From an uncultured Eubacteriales bacterium (lineage in GTDB: Bacteria; Bacillota; Clostridia; Peptostreptococcales; Anaerovoracaceae), in contig CACXCQ010000053.1 of NCBI GenBank assembly GCA_902766185.1, positions 1-5,407 on the forward strand: 5,407 nt of DNA. The letters are read 5' to 3'. Numbering within the stretch: the stretch's first letter is position 1; every line of letters starts with the position of its first letter. The position numbers and the translations under genes were made by a program. The notes under the pieces are model-generated. The model had not been told where the DNA came from and did not search any database. It saw only the letters and a list, made by a program, of their open reading frames with translations. Positions 1 to 5,407 of this stretch are shown here, piece after piece.

Positions 1-1
1 C

Positions 2-2926
2 AAGAGCGTGGCCATCATCGGCGGCGGCCCCCTGGGACTGTCCGCAGCGTATTTCCTGCGCCAGATGGGTCACGACGTGACCATCTTCGAGTCCATGCCC
101 AAGGCCGGCGGCATGCTGCGCTACGGCATTCCGGAATACCGTCTGCCCAAGGCGGATCTGGACGATGAGATCGACACCATCCAGCAGATGGGCGTTGACA
201 TCATCTGTGACGCGAAGGTCGGCGTGGACATTCCGTTCCAGTCCGTACGGGACGATTTCGACGCGGTGCTGCTGGGCATCGGCGCGTGGATCTCAACGGG
301 CGTAGGATGCCCCGGTGAGGACGCGGAAGGCGTCATCGGCGGCATCGACTTCCTGAGAAAGGTCGTCCGCAACGAAGAGATCGAGCTTGGTGACCGCGTA
401 GCCATCGTCGGCGGCGGAAACACCGCAATGGACGCCTGCCGTACCGCAGTCAGACTCGGCGCGAAGGAAGTCTACAATATCTACAGAAGAACCAAGGATG
501 AGATGCCCGCGGATATGATCGAGATCGAAGAGGCCGAGGAAGAGGGCGTTATCTTCAAGAACCTCACCAATCCGCTGGAGATCATCAAGGACGAAAACGG
601 CCACATCAAGGAAGTCGTCCTGCAGTGCATGGAACTGGGTGAGCCGGATGCTTCCGGACGCCGCCGTCCTGTACCCATCGAGGGCAAGACGGAGACCATC
701 GCTCTGGACAACATGATTCTGGCCATCGGCCAGGCGGTCGACGCCTCCATCTTCGACTGCGACAAGACCAGAAAGGGCGCCATCGCTTACGATAAGGAGA
801 CCTTCATGACCAGCATGGAGGGCGTGTTCGCCGGCGGCGACTGCGGAAACGACAAGATCAGCATCGCGGTAGAGGCCATCGCGGACGCCAAGAAGGCTTC
901 GGAGATCATCGACGCTTATCTGAGTGGCGAGACAGTACGTTACGAAAAACCGTATTTCGTCACCCGTGACGACATCACCGAAAAGACCTTCGAAGACAGA
1001 GAACGTCAGTGCAGACCCAAGATCCCGCAGCTTTCCGCAGAGGAAAGAAAGGACAACTTCACCGAGGTCATTCCCGACGGATTCACCGCGGACCAGGCCG
1101 AGGAGGAAGCCTCCAGATGTCTGGAGTGCGGCTGCCACGACTACTTCGAGTGCAAGCTGATCGATCTGGCGCATCAGTACGATGTGGAGCCGGAACGGTT
1201 TGCCGGAGACAAGAATACCATCGAATTTGAGGATGATCACCCGTTCATCGTCAGAGACCCCAACAAGTGCATCCTTTGCGGACTGTGCGTACGTGCCTGC
1301 GATGAGATCATGGGCATCGGCGCTCTGGGTCTGGTGCACAGAGGCTTCGATACGGTGGTCAAGCCCAACATGGAGAAACCGCTGATCGAATCCGGCTGCG
1401 TATCCTGCGGACAGTGCGTCAGCGTCTGCCCGACAGGTGCTCTTCAGGAGCGCACCACCATGATCAAGGAAGTTCCGGTGGAAACGGAAGTTACCGAGAC
1501 CACTTGCTCCTACTGCTCGGTGGGATGCAGCCTGCTGCTGGAGTCCTGCGGCGATATGCTGATCAAGGCGAATCCTGACAAGGAAGGAACCGTCAACGCG
1601 GGTCTGGCCTGCGGAAAGGGCAAGTGGGGATTCGACTGCGCCATGCTGGAGGATAAGCTCGAGGTACCGCAGATCAAGACCGCTGATGGTTTCCGTGACG
1701 CGGAATACCACGAGGCTCTGGTCCTCATAGCCAAGAAGTGCCAGTCCATCGGAACGAGATACGGCAAGGACGCCATCGGCGTGGCTATCTCTGACAGATT
1801 CACCAACGAAGAAGCCTATGCCATGAAGAAGATGGCGGAAGTCATCGGAGCGAAGGTGCTGTGCATGAACAACCGCGCCAGCGGCCTGGCGGAGGTGCTG
1901 GGAGTCGATGCGTCCCCGAACACCATCGATGAACTGCTTTCCACGAACTACATCCTGGCGGTGGGCTACAACTCCACTGACAATCCGGTGATCCGGCTGA
2001 AGATCAAGCAGGCCATCGAAGCCGGCGCGAAGGCAGCCCTGATCAATCCCAGCGGCTGCAAGCAGAATATCCGCGGTCTCTCCAACGAGGTATACGCGGA
2101 GGATCTGGGCTTCCTGAAGCAGATCGCAAAGGCAATCATCGATGCCGGCAAGGGCGCGGATATCGACGGATACGATGCGCTCAAGGCATCCCTTGAGGGC
2201 GTGGAGGTCTCCGAGGAAGCTGCAGCCATCGCAGCGGATTACATGGGCGCGAAGAAGGCCATGATCGTCTTCAACCAGAACTTCGTCTCCGTAGACACCG
2301 CGCGTCTCATCGCGGACATCGCGGCCCTTTCCGGACACATCGGAGCGCCGAGAGACGGCATCCTGCAGGTCAAGGCCAAGAACAATTCCCAGGGTCTCAT
2401 CGACCTGGGCATCGTGGCCGGTGCAGAAGCTCTGGAAGGCCTGAAGGCGCTGATCGTCTTCGGTGAGGAAGCGGACATCGACACCAGCGAGCTGGAGTTC
2501 CTGGCGGTCTGCGATACCCACATGACCGGTCTTGCCGCAAAGGCAGATGTGGTCCTTCCGGGAACCGGCTTCGCCTCTGTTGACGGTACATTCACCAACA
2601 CAGAGCGCAGACTGCAGCTGGTCCAGGCGGCCATCGACGAAGACATCGAGTACGTCAACTGGGAGATCGCAGCCGCGCTGGCCGAGGTCTTCGAAGAAGA
2701 CTTCGGCTGGGAGAGCACGGAAGACATCTCCGACGAGATGGACGACTGTGTGCCGGCCTACAAGTACGCATCTCTGGATGAGGTCCTCGGCGGTGTCATC
2801 ACTCCGGAGGAGATCACTCTGGAGGCAGCAGAGGGCGACACCTTCGGTGATCCTCTCGCATGCACCGACAGCCTGATGAACGTGATCGCGGAGCGTCTGC
2901 CCGCAGCGGCGGATCCCACGGCATAG
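2..2926 (+). CDS. GltD-like / NuoG-like fusion flavo-iron-sulfur oxidoreductase, StnC-like transhydrogenase subunit (5' partial)
   Basis: Probable cytoplasmic electron-transfer subunit exchanging electrons between NADPH and an iron-sulfur relay. Residues are counted from the GTG at 8, which is probably not the start: the frame is open to the window edge and family members continue upstream. Residues 1-310 are GltD/NfnB-like: FAD GxGxxG (G5, G7, G10), NAD(P)H GGGNTAMD (135-142) and the FAD motif GVFAGGD (272-278). Next come C371/C374/C376/C382, then two [4Fe-4S] sets (C421/424/427/431 and C464/467/470/474), then a NuoG/FdhA-type cluster (C500/503/507/535). Residues ~560-900 resemble a formate dehydrogenase molybdopterin domain, including PNTIDE (637-642) and DGTFTNTERR (859-868). 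The usual C-terminal dinucleotide-binding domain is absent, and the FdhH catalytic His and Arg positions hold M620 and K789, so formate oxidation is unlikely. GltD-like plus NuoG-like domains are known in StnC, the partner of the bifurcating StnAB module. Alternative: a subunit of another NADPH-linked hydrogenase or dehydrogenase complex. Domain calls are secure; the StnC assignment is inference. Confidence 0.5.
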   Translation, partial: KSVAIIGGGPLGLSAAYFLRQMGHDVTIFESMPKAGGMLRYGIPEYRLPKADLDDEIDTIQQMGVDIICDAKVGVDIPFQSVRDDFDAVLLGIGAWISTGVGCPGEDAEGVIGGIDFLRKVVRNEEIELGDRVAIVGGGNTAMDACRTAVRLGAKEVYNIYRRTKDEMPADMIEIEEAEEEGVIFKNLTNPLEIIKDENGHIKEVVLQCMELGEPDASGRRRPVPIEGKTETIALDNMILAIGQAVDASIFDCDKTRKGAIAYDKETFMTSMEGVFAGGDCGNDKISIAVEAIADAKKASEIIDAYLSGETVRYEKPYFVTRDDITEKTFEDRERQCRPKIPQLSAEERKDNFTEVIPDGFTADQAEEEASRCLECGCHDYFECKLIDLAHQYDVEPERFAGDKNTIEFEDDHPFIVRDPNKCILCGLCVRACDEIMGIGALGLVHRGFDTVVKPNMEKPLIESGCVSCGQCVSVCPTGALQERTTMIKEVPVETEVTETTCSYCSVGCSLLLESCGDMLIKANPDKEGTVNAGLACGKGKWGFDCAMLEDKLEVPQIKTADGFRDAEYHEALVLIAKKCQSIGTRYGKDAIGVAISDRFTNEEAYAMKKMAEVIGAKVLCMNNRASGLAEVLGVDASPNTIDELLSTNYILAVGYNSTDNPVIRLKIKQAIEAGAKAALINPSGCKQNIRGLSNEVYAEDLGFLKQIAKAIIDAGKGADIDGYDALKASLEGVEVSEEAAAIAADYMGAKKAMIVFNQNFVSVDTARLIADIAALSGHIGAPRDGILQVKAKNNSQGLIDLGIVAGAEALEGLKALIVFGEEADIDTSELEFLAVCDTHMTGLAAKADVVLPGTGFASVDGTFTNTERRLQLVQAAIDEDIEYVNWEIAAALAEVFEEDFGWESTEDISDEMDDCVPAYKYASLDEVLGGVITPEEITLEAAEGDTFGDPLACTDSLMNVIAERLPAAADPTA

Positions 2927-2954
2927 TCCGCATCGGCTGATCTCAGATCATTTC

Positions 2955-3000
2955 GGCCCCGAAGCAGCACTGATCCCAGTAAGGCTTCGGGGCCTTATTC
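2955..3000 (+). terminator. Probable Rho-independent terminator after the redox gene
   Basis: An exact 11-bp inverted repeat (2955-2965 with 2984-2994) encloses an 18-nt loop. Inside the loop ACTG (2969-2972) can pair with CAGT (2977-2980), extending the hairpin. The strand after the stem is TTATTC, a weak T-tract, so termination may be partial. It begins 28 nt after the stop codon at 2924-2926, a normal place for a terminator, and ends 15 nt before the next start codon. Confidence 0.5.
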
Positions 3001-3009
3001 AAGGCGGAT

Positions 3010-3912
3010 ATGAGTGACAGAACGAAAGCGCACATCTTAATGGTATTTCTGGTGACCCTGTGGGGGTTCGACTACGTCCCGGCAAAGGCCGGGCTGGAGA
3101 TCCTCACCCCAATGGGGCTTCTTTTCATGAAGTACTCCTTTGGCGCGCTGGCGCTTCTCGTAATCAAGTTTCTTGTTCTGCGGAACCGGATCCTTCCGCA
3201 GCCAAGGGACCTTATCATCTTCGCCATGTGCGCCGTATTCGGAGAGATCCTGTATTTCTTCTGCGAGTATTCCGCCATGGATTTCCTTCCCGTGTCCCTG
3301 CTGACGATCATCCTGGGCTTCGTTCCGGTGGTCTCCGTGGCTGCGGAGCGGGTGATCTACGGACGCAGGGCGAACAAGGTGATCATCATCGGTATCGCAT
3401 TCTGCATACTCGGGATCGTCTTTGTGATCGGCAGCGACTGGCACATCATCTTCCAGGGAAGGATCAGGGGATATGTGCTGGCCTTCGGCGCCGTGCTGTT
3501 CTGGAACGTCTACAACTTCATCACCGCCTCTGAGCGGCTGGAGAAGTATGACGCGGCGACTCTGTCGTGCACACAGATCCTGTGCACTCTCTGCCTTTGC
3601 TCGCCCATGGCTCTGCACAGCCTTCCGGCGCTTTCGGAGTTTACCCCCGCCATCATCGGCGGCATCGCCTGGCTGGGTATCGTGGACGCGGGAATCGGTT
3701 TTCTCATCATGGTCTACGGCCTGCAAAAGCTGGGCCCGACAACCGCTGCCCTGTACTCCGATTTCATGCCTGTATCCACCACATTTTTCGGAGCGATATT
3801 CCTCGGGGAGTCCATCCGGATGATGCAGGTGGTCGGCGGGATCATCGTGGTCACTGCGGGATTCTTCGTCATCCGCGAGAAGGGAAGGCTGGACGAACAG
3901 CGCCTGCAGTGA
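3010..3912 (+). CDS. EamA/DMT-superfamily membrane transporter
   Basis: A 300-residue integral membrane protein of the drug/metabolite transporter superfamily; family members export or import small metabolites such as amino acids, and the substrate here cannot be told from sequence. Ten hydrophobic segments lie at about 7-22, 33-57, 66-84, 93-112, 122-141, 151-171, 183-203, 213-236, 243-265 and 271-288, giving the usual two EamA repeats of five helices (about 5-140 and 150-288). The second repeat ends with the classic signature: LGPTTAALYSDFMPV (241-255) followed by LGE (265-267). The first repeat has the matching but weaker SLLTIILGFVPVVSV (96-110). The length is normal for the family and the protein looks complete. 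The ATG at 3010 is preceded by AAGGCGG at 3001-3007, an imperfect ribosome binding site very close to the start. The short charged tail (EKGRLDEQ) is probably cytoplasmic. No clear promoter is seen in the 83-nt gap upstream, so it may depend on readthrough past the hairpin or on a promoter inside the preceding gene. Confidence 0.5.
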   Translation: MSDRTKAHILMVFLVTLWGFDYVPAKAGLEILTPMGLLFMKYSFGALALLVIKFLVLRNRILPQPRDLIIFAMCAVFGEILYFFCEYSAMDFLPVSLLTIILGFVPVVSVAAERVIYGRRANKVIIIGIAFCILGIVFVIGSDWHIIFQGRIRGYVLAFGAVLFWNVYNFITASERLEKYDAATLSCTQILCTLCLCSPMALHSLPALSEFTPAIIGGIAWLGIVDAGIGFLIMVYGLQKLGPTTAALYSDFMPVSTTFFGAIFLGESIRMMQVVGGIIVVTAGFFVIREKGRLDEQRLQ

Positions 3913-3923
3913 AGGAAGGGTGG

Positions 3924-3946
3924 CTGTGCACAGACGGGAAACTGTG
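3924..3946. repeat. CTGTG/CACAG inverted repeats over the -35 region, possible operator
   Basis: CTGTGCACAG (3924-3933) is a perfect 10-bp palindrome lying on the -35 position. Its right half CACAG (3929-3933) is also inverted against CTGTG at 3942-3946, which runs into the extended -10 TG. A further CACAG lies at 3970-3974 in the leader. The position fits a repressor or activator site for the protease gene, but the units are only 5 bp and no regulator is identified, so this may be chance. Confidence 0.5.
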
Positions 3947-3953
3947 GTATAAT
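3925..3953 (+). promoter_or_regulatory. Extended -10 sigma-70/sigma-A promoter of the protease gene
   Basis: TATAAT at 3948-3953 is a perfect -10 hexamer, and TG at 3945-3946 makes it an extended -10 (TGGTATAAT). The best -35 candidate at 17-bp spacing is TGTGCA (3925-3930), which matches TTGACA at only three of six positions; the extended -10 would compensate. Transcription would begin near 3960, giving a leader of about 32 nt before the ATG at 3992. This is the only strong promoter seen in the window. Confidence 0.5.
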
Positions 3954-3977
3954 ACTTTTCTTGAGATAACACAGCGT

Positions 3978-3984
3978 TAAGGAG
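3978..3984 (+). promoter_or_regulatory. Ribosome binding site of the protease gene
   Basis: TAAGGAG, close to the Shine-Dalgarno consensus, ends 7 nt before the ATG at 3992. This spacing, with the basic and hydrophobic N-terminus that follows, fixes the start codon. Confidence 0.5.
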
Positions 3985-3991
3985 AGAAGAG

Positions 3992-4072
3992 ATGAGTAAA
4001 AAAAAGTTATTGATCGCCGTGCTTCTGGCCACGGCCATGGTGTTCTGTGTTCTTCCCTCCGCGGTCTCCGCG
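3992..4072 (+). other. Signal peptide coding segment of the C1A protease
   Basis: Residues 1-27: basic n-region (K3-K5), hydrophobic core (about L6 to L21), helix-breaking P22 and a V-S-A site with A28 after the cut. This fits signal peptidase I. The cysteine at residue 19 is followed by V and preceded by MVF, so it is not a convincing lipobox. Confidence 0.5.
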
Positions 4073-5407
4073 GCGGACCGGGATCATCCCAACGGGCATA
4101 GGCATGCGGAATTCAGCATCTACAAGGTGCCCGGCGGCGAAACTGCGGCCCAGTCGGCAAAGAAAAAAGGATTTCCCGCCGCATTAGACCCGAGAGGGGA
4201 GGCCTGGTTCCAGAACGTAGCGGTACGGGATCAGGCGGATACGGAACTGTGCTGGGCATTTTCCACCATGGCGGCAGCACAGGCGTCCTACGCGAAGGAG
4301 ACCGGAGATCCTTCCGTCATGCAGCTTTCACCGTCGCATCTCGGGTACTTCATGTACAACCGGGTGAACGATCCCCAGTACCGTACGGAGGGAGACAGGA
4401 ACATTGCGCCCTCCGGAAACTGGATCGAAGCAGGGGGAGCGTCGTATTTCACCTTCAATCATCTGGCCACCTGGTCGGGAGCAGGGGCAGAGGCGAATAC
4501 GCCCTTTACGATCAGCGGGCCCGATGCCTCCGGCAATACGCATTATACGGGGCCGACATCCTTCGATCCTGCATTGGCCTACAACGACGCGCTGGTGCAG
4601 CAGAACTGCGTATCCTATCTCGAGGCTGACGAAGCTACGGTAAAGGATCTCGTCACCAGATACGGCTCGGTGGTGGTCTCCATCGAGTCATCGGCGAATT
4701 ATTACAGCGGTGATGATCAGCGGTATTTTTACAATAATCGCTATGCCGAAAAGAACAATCACGAGGTGCTCATCGTCGGCTGGGATGACAGCGTCAGCGC
4801 ATCGAACTTCGAGTCCGTGGATTCCAAAACGGGACAGATCGTGTCACCGTCCAGAGACGGCGCATGGCTCGTCATGAACAGCTGGGGGACGAACTGGGGC
4901 GACAACGGATTCTTCTACGTATCCTACCAGAGCAAGGATATCCTCAGCGATGGCATTGCCGCTTACGACATGCGTCCTGCGGATCCGTCCCTCCATCTCT
5001 ACCAGTATGACGGCAACGCCAATACGAGCTTCGTGGAAATGCTTGCGGGAGAGAAGGCGGCCAACGTATTTACCGCAGATTCCCAGATCACGCTGAAGGA
5101 AGTGGGGATGACGGAATACAACGACGGCAGCATGCCCTACACGCTGGACGTGTATACGGATCTGGCCGATCCCAGAGTTCCCGACAGCGGATTGCATGCC
5201 GCCTCCCAGTCCATCTCTACGGACACCCCCGGATTCAAGAGCATCGTGCTCGACACTCCGGTGGCCATCGATCCGGGAGAATCCTGGTCCATCGTGATCA
5301 CCTATCATAAAAAAGCATACGCCGGAATAGAAAGCACGGAGAAGGGCTCGTTCGTCGCGAACCTGAAAAAAGGAGAGAGCTTCTACTACACACCCTCATC
5401 GAAGGAA
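3992..5407 (+). CDS. Secreted C1A (papain-like) cysteine protease with C-terminal lectin-like domain (3' partial)
   Basis: Exported peptidase, open for 472 codons to the window end. It begins with a Sec signal peptide: SKKK, a hydrophobic stretch at 6-21, and VSA before a likely cleavage after residue 27. A short linker (28-62) follows with no long inhibitory propeptide. The papain fold covers about 63-325. It opens with a DxR motif (D66-R68, usually DLR), then the oxyanion-hole Gln (Q81), catalytic Cys in CWAFS (C87), LSPSHL (112-117, like the family's LSEQ), catalytic His in NHEVLIVGWDD (H257) and catalytic Asn in NSWGTNWGDNGFF (N296). All four key residues are present, so it should be active. 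The QGxxGxC stretch before the Cys is altered to QADTELC. Residues ~334-472 are beta-rich and resemble the lectin-like domain found after C1 peptidases in gut bacteria and archaea; the window stops near that domain's end. Cell-wall-anchoring or Ig-like repeats may follow but cannot be seen. Likely roles are degradation of extracellular protein or peptide scavenging. Its own promoter separates it from the transporter gene. Confidence 0.5.
   Translation, partial: MSKKKLLIAVLLATAMVFCVLPSAVSAADRDHPNGHRHAEFSIYKVPGGETAAQSAKKKGFPAALDPRGEAWFQNVAVRDQADTELCWAFSTMAAAQASYAKETGDPSVMQLSPSHLGYFMYNRVNDPQYRTEGDRNIAPSGNWIEAGGASYFTFNHLATWSGAGAEANTPFTISGPDASGNTHYTGPTSFDPALAYNDALVQQNCVSYLEADEATVKDLVTRYGSVVVSIESSANYYSGDDQRYFYNNRYAEKNNHEVLIVGWDDSVSASNFESVDSKTGQIVSPSRDGAWLVMNSWGTNWGDNGFFYVSYQSKDILSDGIAAYDMRPADPSLHLYQYDGNANTSFVEMLAGEKAANVFTADSQITLKEVGMTEYNDGSMPYTLDVYTDLADPRVPDSGLHAASQSISTDTPGFKSIVLDTPVAIDPGESWSIVITYHKKAYAGIESTEKGSFVANLKKGESFYYTPSSKE

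Noticed and set aside
8..10. GTG at 8 as the true start of the redox gene
   Set aside because: The frame is open to the window edge (K-S before this V), too little upstream sequence is visible to judge a ribosome binding site, and GltD-type modules normally have further sequence before the first Rossmann motif. The GTG is most likely an internal valine codon.
2..940. Glutamate synthase small subunit (gltD)
   Set aside because: The flavin module is of this type, but it continues without a break into ferredoxin and NuoG-like domains, and no glutamate synthase large subunit gene is present in the window.
293..2521. A 742-codon open frame on the - strand opposite the redox gene
   Set aside because: The + strand frame has unbroken, motif-rich homology to known families. 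The reverse frame has no recognisable domain and arises from GC-rich codon bias.
2..2926. Functional formate dehydrogenase alpha subunit
   Set aside because: The C-terminal molybdopterin-binding domain is absent and the catalytic His and Arg positions are Met and Lys, so formate oxidation is unlikely despite the similarity.
3037..4038. A 333-codon open frame on the - strand opposite the transporter
   Set aside because: Its translation is strongly charged with no recognisable domain, it runs across the protease promoter and start, and the + strand gene has clear EamA signatures.
4037..4051. Possible lipoprotein lipobox around C19 of the protease
   Set aside because: The residues before the Cys are M-V-F and the next is V, which does not fit the L-[AS]-[GA]-C pattern; the V-S-A site a few residues later is a better signal peptidase I site.
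4249..4629. A + strand 126-codon frame inside the protease gene
   Set aside because: It is out of frame with the protease, which carries all the catalytic motifs across this stretch, and it has no recognisable domain.

Overview
The window reads as chromosomal DNA of an anaerobic, fairly GC-rich (by eye) member of the Bacillota, most likely a Clostridia-type gut or sediment anaerobe. This is inferred from three things: an oxygen-sensitive multi-cluster iron-sulfur flavoprotein of a kind known from acetogens and fermenters, strong AAGGAG-type ribosome binding sites with a TGnTATAAT promoter, and a secreted papain-like protease of a type common in gut Firmicutes. No RNA gene, mobile element, CRISPR array or phage gene is visible.

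All three genes lie on the + strand and cover nearly everything. (1) Positions 2-2926 hold the 3' part of a very large redox protein whose start lies before the window. It joins a GltD/NfnB-like FAD and NAD(P)H module, a short extra cysteine motif, a pair of [4Fe-4S] ferredoxin clusters and a NuoG/formate-dehydrogenase-like domain that has lost its C-terminal molybdopterin-binding part and key catalytic residues. This plan matches StnC, the NADPH-side subunit of the Stn (Sporomusa-type Nfn) electron-bifurcating transhydrogenase. If so, the StnA/StnB (NuoE/NuoF-like) genes should lie just upstream. (2) An 83-nt gap carries a stable hairpin, probably a terminator. (3) Positions 3010-3912 encode a ten-helix EamA/DMT-family transporter of unknown substrate. 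(4) A 79-nt gap carries the clearest promoter of the window, with CTGTG/CACAG repeats over its -35 region, and a good ribosome binding site. (5) From 3992 to the window end runs a secreted C1A (papain-like) cysteine protease with a C-terminal lectin-like domain; its stop lies outside the window.

The three genes do not form an obvious pathway. The redox subunit belongs with genes to the left, the protease has its own promoter, and the transporter sits between them with no clear promoter of its own. I see no wholly new system. The points most worth checking are the degenerate molybdopterin site of the fusion protein, its extra Cys motif, the altered residues before the protease's catalytic cysteine, and the repeats over the protease promoter.
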